The notes under the pieces were generated by a model. The model had not been told where the DNA came from and did not search any database. It was given only the letters and a program-made list of their open reading frames with translations. 64,000 nt of DNA from Acanthochlamys bracteata (Eukaryota > Streptophyta > Magnoliopsida > Pandanales > Velloziaceae). The stretch is taken from NCBI GenBank assembly GCA_019914995.1, contig CM034141.1:2418001-2482000 (forward strand), given 5' to 3'. Position numbers and translations under genes: made by a program. Numbering within the stretch: position 1 is the stretch's first letter; every line of letters begins with the position of its first letter. This document shows, piece after piece, positions 1 to 11,990 of this stretch.

Positions 1-2609
1 CATACTGTGTGACACTTGTTCTAATAAAAGAATGGCTAACCAGGTTGCAAGTGCAAAGAGGTTGATAAGAACACATGATTACCAAAAACTACTTTCTTCT
101 TGCTAGTTCTTCAATTTATCATCATCAAGTTTACAATTTTAATTTGGCCAACAACATGTCAACTTTGGATGCATGTGGAAGAACCACTTACTCAAGAATT
201 ACTCTGAAACAAATTTAGAGCAGTTAATGCTAAAAAGAGAACAATATGCCCCAAAGAAATATGGAAGCAAAAGATTTAAAAAGTCATCCCAAAGTATTGT
301 TGGGTCACTCCAACTAACAATCAACTATCTCTACCAAGTTCGTTTATACGCTTAACGGCAAGGGACCACTCGTCTAATAATCTTAAGCTGATGAGAGAGG
401 ATGCAATATATATTTAAGATATTTATAATAAGTTCAACACATAAGCCCTATAACGTGATCAAAACACACACAGATATTTTCCTTCAATGATAAAATTGAG
501 TCAAATAGATGAGCTTCAAGAAACTTAAACGCAAGACCTTTTACTCTAATAGAATGTGATGAACCTACTCGATCTAAATGCTGAAGATAGTAGAAGGAGG
601 GCGGAACATATGTTTAACAGTTTTCTAATATTTACAAAGATTTAGAGTTTTCGAAACAGATTAAGGTTACCCCTGACAAGTTCCCAAAACATGCCTAGGT
701 TTAGTATGAGAAGGTCTTTGTTGCATTTAAAGTTCTAAAGCAAACACGCTAGTTTAAACAAAAGGGTCTGCACAACTGCAGTTCATAGTAATGGTTGATG
801 AAAACCAAAACTAAAACTCAACAATATGGCTTGCTCAAAACAGTGGATAACATAGAGCTGCTTAATCTAGGCATCTCGGCCACTACCTTTTGTCATGGGC
901 CTGATCTTTCACCTCGAACTGTGCGACACTTAGTCACACCTGTTGTAACTTAAGTTAGGTCTTCCCTAAAGAACTGGCTAGAAAAAGCCAAAGATCTTTT
1001 GCAAACTAGGAATTGGAAAAGAACACTAAAGGGAAGCTTGTATTCAAAGACTCTTCTTGAACTCCTGAAAGATTACAACTCTTTCTAATGGAGGATTCCT
1101 CCCACTCTATGAAAAGCCTTTTACCTCCTTAACGATGGGTGGAGATTGTTTTAATAGGACGGTAGAGAACGCTCCTCCAATGATTCTTGCAAACATCCTC
1201 ACAAAATATCTGACATGCAATCCTATGCACCTAAATATCTCACATAAACATCTATCACACTTTATAAATATCTTGATTTTTTAGAGTACAAAAGTACTCT
1301 AAAATAGCCTAGCTAACACATATTAGCAAGATAAGAAGGGTGAAGAAAGATGTCGTAATGAGCATTACGTGACATTTGCATGGGAAACTAGCTTCTTAAA
1401 GACATACGAACTACTTTTAGGGGGCAAACACTAAAATGAGGTTAATAATAAATTAATAAATTTACAAGTTGAAGGCATACTGGCCAAACAGGCAGTTGAC
1501 TATTTATTGGACTATTTATTGGACCAGTTAACAAATGAAGATTCAGTAATATAGTGAATACGTGGTTATACAGTTAGACAGTAACTGTCGTGGGAGGAAT
1601 TAACACTAACGACTATTACATCGGTTTACATTACAAGAATCAATTGTGTGTATCTTTTCCTATATCCAGTTCCAAGCCTAGTAAACAAGAATAGGGGCTT
1701 GGTTGGTATCCACCCGTTACAATCATTTGGTAGATCTTTAATATATGGACTAATTGCAAAAGATTCCATCTATCCAACATACCTAGTGCAATGATGCTTG
1801 TTTCGGAAAAGACAAACTTCATCTAGGAGAATTGTCAAGTTATGACACCTATAATTGGACCATACTCTTGATTTTTATTAAAATGGTCAAAAGCCAAACT
1901 GATCCAGTGCATCACTCCCATAAATAAATATACTATGTCAATATTTGAACTAGTAAGACTAACTGATTGTTGAACTAAATATTTTCATGAGCATGAAGTA
2001 CTGAAAGAGCATCAGACTAAATTTGATGTTGTTTCTTATGCAGTAATCAGAAACTGCAATTGTGATCAATGTTTGCCATTTTCTTCTACCACTATGTTTA
2101 TTAGTTAAACCATTACCAAGGTATGACTTCGTAATAGTATAAATTAAGAGGTTTAAAATGTAATCCAGAAAGAATGAAGATATGCGCCAAAATAAGGTTA
2201 ACATATGATATCACCAAAGGTATGTGTTTCAAATTCAAAATCAAATTCAAAATAACCAATCACATGAAGACACATGAACTACGAAGTAGTACATAGTGCT
2301 TAGAGTCAAGATAAGTAGCATGTTTGTTTTAGAAAGTGGAAAATCCTCCCAAACTAAATGAAAACATGGTAAAACATCTTATTGAATAAAATATGAAACC
2401 AAGAGCAAACAAATACTCAAAATCTTTGGACCAATTCCTTTTAACATAGTACAACTAAAGCAACGATAGCAATGATGACGACAATTGTATTTGAACAGCA
2501 AAAATGGTTTTAAGAACACCTTAGCAAGCGTGTTGACAACAATGTGATAATACAACTACAGAGTATTGCTTCATTAAAAGTGCAGAATTAGTTGCAAGAA
2601 TAAGCACAC
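1..2609. other. No supported gene; presumed downstream intron/exon territory of the PPR gene
   Basis: I see no reading frame here that I can assign to a family. The PPR gene to the right runs leftward and its fourth exon ends at 2610 with a plausible GT donor, so this stretch should hold at least part of intron 4. I looked on the minus strand for a continuing PPR exon and did not recognise one. Short open frames at 1640-1822 and 1959-2204 have no recognisable motif. The sequence is AT-rich and otherwise featureless to the eye. Confidence 0.5.
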
Positions 2610-5600
2610 CTTAAGAAGCTCGCAATAAGTTATTTCAGACTTCCCAGAAAGACGGCGCTCCATATATTCCAAGCAACGGTTAGCATCAACCATTCTTTGT
2701 GTATCACAGCAACCACTCAAGAATACATTGTACATGGATAAAACAACAATGCCAGGATCACTTTTATCAAGAAAATTGAGCCAATCAAATGCCTGAACAG
2801 ATGTAACAGATTCTTAGAATACAGATTATAAAGATGTTAAAGTACAAGAGCACCTAGGAAATTGTTACTTAACTGCAAATGCAAACTTGCAACAAATAAG
2901 AAACCTTTGAATCTAAAATGTCGGAAGTATGTATTATAATAGATGAGTAAGATCATGATAGACTGCTTAAGTGTATAAGAATAATGGCTCAAACTTGATA
3001 AACAAGTCTCCATCTAAACCTATAAAATGACAAATTTTAGCACACACCATTTACTAAATAAAAAAATAAAGAAAAGAAGAGTGCACTGTCGAGAAGAAGG
3101 AGACCATTCTAATTCCCAAGTAGGCAGCAAACTATCTTTTTAACAAACACACCAGAAAATTTTACAAATAAGTACTAGGAACCAGGAAATTGCTACCAAC
3201 ATTAACTGCACTAATGCTAACACCACAGCATACAAGGTGAACATGGTTGTCAAAAAGTAATACCAAGTGACCTAAATGAAAAGGGAAGAATTCAATCAAT
3301 GGTCAGGTTTAAAGTGGCCGAGTTGATAAATAACATGAGCACAAGGTCGGATCCTGAAATTCAAGGGAAGTTCAAATCTACAAAATCTTGAAATAAAGAG
3401 TAGCTTTTTCTTAGTAGCTTGTTCATAGCAACATCAATTTTTCTATTATCCGTTTATGCTGTGTTTGGATACAGCAGTAATAAGGGGGATGGAGTGGAAG
3501 GGGAGACAATTCCCTTCCATTTCCTATATGGATATCATTTGACAAGGGGGAAGGAAGAGGAATGCAGGGTAGCAGTTCCCATCCATCTGCACTATTCGTC
3601 TGGAGGGAGGGGGATGGAAATTTACACCCTAAATCGAGGTGGTGGAATTGGGAGGAAAGAAATCCCACCAGCGCATACAAGCGCTATGTTTCCCCTTCCT
3701 GCCCCCCGCTTATCTCCTTCTTTCTCTTCTCTCTGTCGCTCTCTCCCCCCTCGTCTGTGATATGTCCTCCCGTGCCGACAAATTCTACCTTGTAAATGTT
3801 TTATTTGATTTGACTATTATTTTGTTAGATTTCATACTGATTATGAATATAGCTACCAATTGATTGTCTGTTAATTTTGTTTTTGTTTCTTCTTTAGTTG
3901 TTGTTGGTTTGAGGGTTTGAAGTTTTTCTGGATCTGAATTTTTTGTTTTTCTAGATTGATTTTTCATGATGGAATAGAGTCAATAGCATTAACAGAGTTG
4001 AAGAAAATTAAGATATATTTGTCTTCGCGGTTTAAGTTTTTCCTCCTCTGTTCTTATCCATGAAGGAAAAACAGAGTTCATGACATTAAATGGAGTTGCA
4101 GAGAATAGCTGGGTTTGACATTTTTCTTCTTCTTCCTCTTCTTTTGCTTTTATTATTCTTTAAGTAAAATAGCGTTGATTGAATTATGTCATCAATGGAG
4201 TTTGAGGAGAATATTGGGATTTACTGCTATCTGTGTTTTGGATGTTTTAATTTCTGGATCTGGTTTTTCCATTTTTCAAACTTGATTCATTGCATTAATG
4301 GAGTACATGAGGAGCATATATGCTATGCAATTTCATATCTTCAGGAAACATGATATATATTGGTTTGTTTCTCTATCCATCATAAGTAATCAATCATAAA
4401 CTCTTCAACTCCTTCTCTGGTTCCACTTAAACCCTTTAATTTGTCCTAAAGGGCATTTTAGTCTTATAATTCCTCTCCTTATCCGTTCACTTTATCCTTC
4501 TAAACAAACACAGTTAACTCTTTACTTTCTCTACCCTTACTGGCATATCCAAAACAAGGTTGAGACTTTACCCTTTCCTTTCCTCCCTTTCCCCTTATTA
4601 CTATGCAATCCAAACAGTGTTAGTTGATTAATAAATGTCACTAATCAACACAACACCTGACGATTTGGAAAGATAACTAAAACGAAATAGTTTAATTATG
4701 ACTTGTATATATAAGAAAGCACATTCGTACATGTTTGGTTGTTTAGTTCTATTCATTATTAGGGAATGGGAATGAATGATTCCTTTCCTAGTGTTTGGTT
4801 AATTCTCTTTTCATTACCATTCCCAATTCTATGGGTAACTAACTCCTAGAATTTTCCTAAGATTTGCTTCCATTCCCAATAGTTTGTTATAACTACCACT
4901 ATCTATTTTCTTGCACTTTCCCACTCAAATTTTATGTTTGCATACTATAATAAGTTGAATATTAAAATATCTATATAAGTTGTTATTAGTTGTAACTTAA
5001 ATTCTAAATTTTGTAATATCCCATTCTGATTCTAGAATTGAACTAAACATTTGAAAGGAATTAACCATTCACGTTCCAGTTCCACTGCATTCCGATTGCC
5101 ATACTGATACGACTCTCATGCTCCAAAAAAATGGCCCCTTAGTTATACTAGACATGCTTAGTTATATACTAGACATGTTATTTCTTCTTGTTCAACCAAG
5201 TCTTATACCACAACTGGAACTGGATGCAAGATCCATTATGAAGACTCTACATCATACAGAAAGACAATATGGAAAAGTTTGTAAATCTTAGTTGAAGATC
5301 AACATTTCAAGCAAAAATCAGTGTCTTAAAGGCTTCTTTAGAGTATCTATGCTTCAAAGGTCCTTGGTGGTCCTTAATGAGGGCTCCACATTGGCACATC
5401 TCAAAAAACACTCATAAAGATGTCTAATAAAGTCAAGCTTCAGCATTCGAACAACACCAGTAACAGAATTGAAGACAAGGTTTATGTATAGAGTTGCAAA
5501 CCTCCTTAAGGTACCCCCCTCTAGTAAGCGCTTGAATAAGAAGTCTAGAGCATCTTTGGTCCAAATGTATTGAATTTGCTTCCATGCACTTCCATGTCTC

Positions 5601-8480
5601 CATAGCAAACTAACAAGAGAAAACACTTGCGGTTAAAGATAGACATAAGCCACCAAAATATTCGGAATTATGACTTCCTAAGGATGGGCATATATGTTAT
5701 AAAGCTAGTAGATGACCTTACAGCAGCTTAGGAAAGCACTGCAAATAGAACAATACCAAATTGTGATCAGAGAGAATGTATTTAATAAATTTACAATAGA
5801 AACTTGTACAAAAATAACTTTAAAATAGTAACCTAGATTATGATACCAAAAAAGTGTCATATACATTTGCAATGAGCTTTTGAGTTTTCAACACTCATCA
5901 TTGATCTTCTATTGTAAAGTTAACAAGAATAGATGAAGGGGGCGTTTGGTTGAGCGTTTCCCCAACGCTCCTTTTCAATTTTCCATTTCACGTTTTTTAA
6001 TACATATTTTATAAAAATATAAAAAATTTATTTAAAAATTTAGAAAGTGTAGAAAAATTCTACGTAATAAGATCTTTTTATTGCACATTTTTATTATTTT
6101 TTTGAAAATAAAAAAAATAGAGCTTGTTTTTCAAAAAAGACAAAATACTCTCCATTTCAGAAAAACTCTATTTCATAAGCAATCCCAAACACACCCGAAA
6201 TAATCAATACTAAAGGTATGAAAAGAAACTTAACTCCAATGCCATTTCAGGTTAATCTATGTATTCATCAAATGTCTGTGAAGGAAGTCTGTAGAGCTAT
6301 CAACTTTCTTGACCACTAGATTGTCAATACAAGACTGAAATAGAGTCACCTTGTTGAACATGTTTTACACTGCCATGTGAACAAATAGCCATCTTTCTTA
6401 TAGAAAATATTCTACACTTCCCATGGAAAATGAAAGTTCATTATGAATCAAGGCTAAATTTCCATGTTTAATATTAGCATATTAGAGAAATTTAGCAGCA
6501 TTCTTCAATTGCTCTTGTGCTATGTCCTCCTAGTTTAATCTTATTCTTCTTTAAGGTACTTTGTTGAGTTTTATCTTTAATCCTACTATCTATGACTTGA
6601 TAGTGCCATTTTAGGGATTTACGTAGACATAACATGTCTAGGACCATTAAAACAGGTTTTCCTGTACTAATTCATTGTGTGCTTTTACTAGGCAAGTTTC
6701 CTCAATATATACTGCTAAAAACAACTGGCTAATAATCTTTTGTTAAAGTAAAAGTATAGAACCAATTTCTTTCAATGGAATTAGGCTGTCACAAACATCC
6801 TTGTGTTGCATAAAAATGTAGTTAATGAACCATGTTAATTGCCACACTAACTTCAATTATGGACAATTTCTGAAAAGTTACTTTTTTTCCTTTCAAATAT
6901 GCGGAAAAATATTAGGCACAACTTCAAGTACACTTTGATTCAATATTTACTTACCAATGGATCCGGATATCGTGCACAATAATCAAGAATAATGGCAAAA
7001 TCCTCGATCCTTAAGGGATTCCCTAGTTTGGTAAAGTTCCATAGGATATTAGAGGCTTTTTGCCGCTCCCCAAGATGAAGAGCATTGGTTACATTTAGCT
7101 CTGAATACCTTGCTCCTGACTGATTCTTATATCCAGAGGAACTATCATCTGCATATAGAAAGCAATGTGCAACATGAGTCATGGGATTCCATATAAGTAC
7201 ACAACCCAAAAGTTTCAAGTGCAGATTTGGTTAAGGATTTATATCATTTTGCAGTCATTGTAAAATTGTAAGTCCCGTATGCATGCAGTAGCTTTTATGT
7301 GGGTTCAAACTATCACTACACTAGACCATTAAGAACGGTGATCAATACAACAGTTTTCACTGGACTACTTATGAGTAATGCATGATAAGTCCTTCGTAAT
7401 GGCATCTTTGATTGACATTAGCTAATTAGGATCTAACAATACATCAAAACTCACCCTCCAATTTTCCTGCCTCAACAATCTGAGTCACCTACTTCTTATT
7501 CTTCTTTTTCTCTTCTTCCACTATGTTTTGCAAAATGAAACCCTAAAATAAATTCTTGACAAATCAATTAACACAATCCTCTCATAATCAATTTTCACAC
7601 CAATGAGATCGTCTATCACCAAATTATACATCATACATAATAGCATATCACTTCTTCTTTTTTCATTCCTCAAAACGATACTTGGGGCTTAACTAAACAG
7701 AATTAATCATAACTTAAGAATCACAGCTAACAACGACATGTTTTAGACAGGAGCAGTACTAAAGTTTAATGTAGTAGACACATTTGATGTTAGCTCATAG
7801 ATGTATAGAAATACACTAATCATCTTATGTAGGAGAGCAATCTTCAGGAACATAAAATAGAATATAAATCCCATCGCAATTTTCAAACACTCTCGAGATT
7901 CATGATCAAGTTTTCATTATAAGGAAAAGGAACAAAAAAAGAGTGGCCTATTTCATGCAATCTATAAGAATGTTGATAAGTTACCGCATAATTTCATTAT
8001 AGATGATTGCTCACTTTACTACCATTAAATTTTGTAATGCAAATAGGCTTATTATAAATTAAGTACACCATGAGTATTTCATATCATAGAAGATGAAATC
8101 CAATTACAATCAAAGGTAAGAAGACGTAATCGCAGGTTTTATGTGGGTATTAAGATAGTGAGCAAAGTCCAGCACTCTTTATAGGATGAGATTTCCAAAA
8201 TTAACTATCTAATCTAAAAATACCAACAATGTTTCGTTTCCCCTCAATCCTTCTAACCTAAAAAGTAAAGAAAATAGCAGTAGAGATGAGTGTTACCTCC
8301 AAACTTGCCAGCCCTTGGAGGCGAAGTTGAACGAGAAGGGAGATTCATCAGAGGTGTGGAGTTCGACGAGGAGATTGAAGAAAGGTCGCCGGAGTTCTGA
8401 GTCCCACCGAAATATCTTACCAGAACCCTCGCCGGCCATCTCCAGCGAATTAGGAGATTTCCGGCGAGGGTTTTAGACAT
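2610..8480 (-). CDS. Pentatricopeptide-repeat protein, 5' part of gene (4 exons seen)
   Basis: Four minus-strand exons join in frame: 8297-8480 (start ATG at 8480), 6955-7148, 5502-5609 and 2610-2792. All introns are GT/AG; the intron-3 donor reads GTTTGC, which is weaker. They give 223 codons. Residues 1-62 are rich in Arg, Ser and Leu with few acids, as in an organelle-targeting presequence. Exons 3 and 4 give helical-hairpin PPR-like text: METWKCMEANSIHLDQRCSR, then GGYLKE running into AFDWLNFLDKSDPGIVVLSM and a second repeat-like stretch ending ITYCELLK. PPR proteins bind organellar RNA and act in its processing, editing or translation. The split of a PPR gene by many introns, and the text itself, recall the Arabidopsis At1g76280-type protein; that match is from memory and unverified. 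The rest of the protein is not seen and probably lies left of the window. Intron 3 (2793-5501) is long because it carries TIR elements. No lesion was seen in the four exons. Confidence 0.62.
3457..4619. mobile_element. PIF/Harbinger-like non-autonomous TIR element in intron 3 of the PPR gene
   Basis: The left end reads TGCTGTGTTTGGATACAGCA then GTAATAAGGGG. The reverse complement of the right end reads CACTGTTTGGATTGCATAGT then AATAAGGGG, an imperfect terminal inverted repeat of about 30 bp. A 3-bp TTA lies directly outside each end (3454-3456 and 4620-4622), the target duplication expected of PIF/Harbinger elements. The interior of about 1.16 kb has no transposase; the short open frames inside it are not genes. 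It is best read as a non-autonomous derivative moved by another element's transposase. Confidence 0.7.
4731..5055. mobile_element. Possible second small TIR element (MITE) in the same intron
   Basis: The left end reads ATGTTTGGTTGTTTAGTTCT and the reverse complement of the right end reads AATGTTTAGTTCAATTC, with further loose similarity inside (GGGAATGGGAATGAATG against AGAATGGGA). The length of about 325 bp, lack of coding capacity and AT-rich interior fit a MITE. I could not fix a target duplication, so the ends are approximate. Confidence 0.33.
5938..6196. mobile_element. MITE, hAT-like by end sequence, in intron 2 of the PPR gene
   Basis: The left end GGGGGCGTTTGGTTGAGCG pairs imperfectly with the reverse complement of the right end, GGGTGTGTTTGGGATTGC. 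The interior of about 260 bp is AT-rich and non-coding. Related ends appear near 11.5, 41.6 and 46.3 kb, so this looks like a dispersed family. The target duplication is not clear. Confidence 0.5.
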
Positions 8481-9699
8481 AGGATGGCCGGTATCCCGAT
8501 TGTTATAGTTAGAGTATGATCAAGTGACCTAATCCCATTCAGTCCAGTTTAGAAAAGAAGGAACATAGTACAGGGGATCAGCCAATACCAGATCATAAGC
8601 GGCAGAAGCAGATATAGAAGAGGGAGAAAAGAGCAGTAGGAGAAGAACCGCCGGTCGATCTCTCTTGTTAAGTCTCAGTTGCGCCCAACTGAGTATATTA
8701 TAGAACGGAGTATATTTTTATACTTTTTAAAAAATAAATTTTATTTTTTTATTAAAAAAATCTTTAATAATAAAAAAATATATTAAAAAATGTGAAATAA
8801 AAAAATTAAAAAACTATTTTTGAAAAACGCTTTGTCAAATGCCACTACTTGAATAAGTCTTTGTGTTTGGACCCAGTGACATGCTGGCAGTGGGTCCGAT
8901 AATTATGTTCATATATTAATCTAATTTTTAGATTCAAAATAAATAAAAATAATAAAGAATTAAAGAGTAAACAAATTACTTACTTTATATTATTTGCATT
9001 CACAAGTTTTATAAGAGTAACGAAAAAGTAAAAGTTTCTCCATTATTTTTAGTAAAGAATAATTCGTTACACTCCAATATAAAGTGTAATTAAGAATAAG
9101 AGTAAATTTGTATTTGCTAAAAATTTAAATTTATTCTTAATTTTTTTATTACCTACTATGCTTGCCTATTTCTCTGTTATTTTTTCCCTCTTCGTTTTTT
9201 ATCCGCCGCTCACCTGCCCCACGCTCATCTCGTATCTGCTAGTGCCTGCTCGCTTGCGTAATGCCTCGCTTCACCTGTGCTACCGTAAGTTTTCTATCCT
9301 TCTTCTGTGTATCTCTCTTTAAAAGAAAGTAGCAAAATTTCATATTTTGACAATCTTCACTTAATCTCCCAAATTTTATTTGTTTCCGAAAAAGTTTGTT
9401 AATAAATTTTATTTTTATGGTAATTTTTTTATTTTTACAGTGAAGTTTCTGTGAGTGAATCTCGAGTAGAATAGGAATTAAAGTTATAATTTTCTTCTTT
9501 GTTGTGGTTCTAGTAATGGAGAGAACTTGATTTGAAATTAGGAATTTTCACTTAAAAAGAACTTGAAATTGCTTAATTACAATTATTCATTTTTTATATG
9601 CTAGAACCTAACAAGCACTTCGAGTTTCCGTGTTGCACATGCAACAATAGGGAATATCCTATGAGCATTATGCTTCAATTTAAATAACTACTAAGAGCA
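8481..9699. other. Upstream region of the PPR gene; no gene supported
   Basis: This holds the presumed promoter and 5' UTR of the PPR gene (just above 8480), then AT-rich DNA. A short inverted repeat, GGACCCA / TGGGTCC with a loop of about 15 nt, lies near 8870-8899. A segment near 8690-8850 ends like the MITEs seen elsewhere (TTTGAAAAACGC) but I cannot define both ends. A CT-rich stretch near 9180-9290 is followed by GTAAGT, which could be a 5' UTR exon of an unseen gene, but there is no coding support. Confidence 0.4.
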
Positions 9700-11395
9700 T
9701 GCAACCTTATATGTTTGGTTCTGTGACTCATCCATTGTTTCTATTAAGGCTGAAAGCTTGTGGAGTGGAAAAGTTGTAAAGAAACCATCTTTACCACTTC
9801 AGATTACTCTTGTGGCTCATCCATTGTTTCCATTGAGGCTGAAAGCCTGCTCCGTTTTGAGCACTCTTTAACCATATGTGGTACGTCACAAAAGAAGCAT
9901 TTTAAGGGTGGCTTACCATTTTCTCGATTATTACTATTTCTTCATTGGCCTCTATTGGAGCCTTCATTGGATTTTACCAAGTCATGTGGTGCCTCCTTAG
10001 ATTGGTCGTCATTTCGCCCACCACCATTCTCCTTGTAGTCCTTATGAGATTTATTTTTTTCGGATCGTTGAAATTCTATAACGGACTCGGCTATATTAAT
10101 AGCACAGTTGAGATCTTTAGGTCCTTTACGTTGGATTTCTAACTTTACCTATGTTTGCAATCCGTCCATGAAAGCAAAAAGGGTATCTCTTTTTGGAAAG
10201 TTAGGGATCTCCAACATCAACTCTGAAAACTTTGCCCTTACCTCGTCCTTGGCATTCATTGAGTAGAATTGCCGTTTGAGTTCTATCTTGAAGTCTTCCT
10301 AATGGCAATGGTGCAGGTCCCCCTCTCAATCTCGGCATGCCTTCTCCTCCATCATACCATTACGGTATCCTCAAAATGAAGAGTGTCATGGTCGATCTTA
10401 CCTACATTCTCTATGATATCGGTACTTTTAAAGAGTTGCTCCAATCTCTACAAAAAGTTGTCAGTATCCTTTGCGTTCTACACACCCTTAGACGCTTTGG
10501 GTTTTAAAACATCTACCTTTGAAAGAGTTGAATTTGAGGTATGGCAAAAACTTCGCCTTGTGCAACCGCCATCTTACAAAGTGCTCAGTCTCTTCGGACA
10601 TCCCTCAACTTGTTAGCCAACATTGCGACATTTTCTTTAAGGGTTGCAACTTCCTTCTAAGAGCATCTATATCATCAAAGAGAGAGTCTTTAATGGTCTT
10701 ACCTTAACGAGAGGAAGATTCGGCCACCACATTCAAGGTGCCTTGCATCTCCGCACGAAGCTCTTCTTATCCCTTCTTGATGCTTTCGCCTAACTGCTCG
10801 AACTGATCCACTCTATCGGCTATAGCAAGCTCCACTCTATCGAATCTTGCACATCTGCCATTACGTCCATAAACTTTTCTTTGCGTTGACGACTGCTCTC
10901 GAGAGCTTTCCTTTCAATCTCACTTTTCTCGTGGATGGTAACATCGCTTCCGCTTGCCATTTCTGTTTGGCAGAACTTTATCTCTGATAGCATTTGTCAC
11001 GGAACTAAAGTTTTGAAGGAGGAAGGGAAGTAAGGAGCACACTTCAAGAGTTTGAAAAGAACTCTTTATTACACTACAAGGTTGTTTGCAAAGTATTTTG
11101 CTTGATTTGCTTGATTGTCCAAATGAGGGACTTATCCTCCTATGTATACACATTCTACCTCCTCTATAGACGGTGAAAGATTACTTTGATCGGATGACGG
11201 AGAATATTTGATTTAGAAAGTTTCTATATAAAATTCTCACCTCTAAAATATCCAATATTTCTAAAGTATTGTTTAAGCTACTATAAACTTAGGATAAAAT
11301 ATCCTTAAGTGTCTATAGTATTCTACCATACTCTCGACCTACCTTATTTATAAGACATTTTGTTTAGGTAAAATGCATTTTACCAAGATAATGAG
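9700..11395 (-). mobile_element. Ty3/Gypsy fossil: LTR plus part of gag
   Basis: Read on the minus strand, an LTR (about 10995-11395, ending GTGACA) is followed by a primer-binding-like site (GCTATCAGAG) and a gag region running to about 9700. The gag region shows typical plant Gypsy capsid text such as RRRHAEIERGTC, and a zinc-knuckle-like C-x2-C-x4-H-x4-C in the region 9880-9930. No pol or second LTR is visible, so only the front of the element remains. It is broken in many places and looks old. The same family appears on the plus strand at 50.4-51.95 kb. Confidence 0.65.
9722..9850. repeat. Tandem duplication, unit about 89 bp
   Basis: The segment beginning CTCATCCATTGTTTCTATTA at 9727 recurs at 9816 with a few differences, including the following GGCTGAAAGC. 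It lies at the distal edge of the Gypsy gag fossil. Confidence 0.55.
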
Positions 11396-11982
11396 GATGA
11401 AAAAAAAACCAAAATAGTCATACCGTGACATAGAATACCGGGCTAGTGGTGAAATTTTCTACTCATTTGCCTTGATTGAATGCATGTTTCTATAGGAAGG
11501 TGTTGTTTGGGAATGATTTTCGGGAGCTTCATCTAAACGCACTCATTCGGTAGAGGGAGAAAAGAACTTTTTCTTTCTACAAATTTTGTTTAAATTTAGA
11601 TGATACAAATAAATTGTACATCGCAATATTTTTATATTTATAACTTTTACTTTTTTTAGTTAAAAAAGTCAAGTTGATTTTCTGAAAACTCCATATAAGA
11701 TTAGTTTCAAAAGAGCTTGTTTTAAAGCACTACCAAACGTCTCAAAAGCTTCACTGAGTTATATACTTGTTTGATATCTGATATCCCGTAACTAGGGTGA
11801 AAATGGCTCTCGTAAGTGCTTTCGTTTCTACCATTATCATGCATAAATCTTTATTAATTTCATAAATCTATATGGTTCTATACTATTACCCAAGTTGGAT
11901 TATTATTATCTTGCTGAACTAAACGAAAATCTCCTTAGCTCGAAGTGAAACTAATCAGTATGTTTATTAATATATCCAAATA
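11396..11982. other. Intergenic DNA with one MITE
   Basis: No gene is seen. Apart from the MITE at 11498-11743 the sequence is AT-rich and unassigned. Its right edge is the hAT target site. Confidence 0.5.
11498..11743. mobile_element. MITE, hAT-like by end sequence
   Basis: The left end AGGTGTTGTTTGGGAATG and the reverse complement of the right end GAGACGTTTGGTAGTGC form an imperfect terminal inverted repeat around a roughly 245-bp AT-rich core with no coding capacity. The ends resemble those at 5938-6196 and 41574-41872. Confidence 0.48.
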
Positions 11983-11990
11983 GGTGAAAC
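11983..11990. repeat. hAT target-site duplication, left copy
   Basis: GGTGAAAC directly precedes the hAT element and is repeated exactly at 15929-15936. Confidence 0.9.

Noticed and set aside
1640-1822. 60-codon minus-strand open frame
   Set aside because: It lies where a further PPR exon might be expected, but the product has no PPR pattern and no clear splice sites frame it.
3419-3863. Overlapping open frames on both strands
   Set aside because: They fall inside the PIF-like TIR element and its edge; GC-rich low-complexity sequence explains the openness.
5354-5626. 90-codon open frame over PPR exon 3
   Set aside because: The true exon reading is in a different frame (METWKCMEANS...), which fits the PPR pattern and the flanking phases.
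8870-8899. Short perfect inverted repeat GGACCCA/TGGGTCC
   Set aside because: Seven-base arms are expected by chance at this scale and no transcript or element context was seen.
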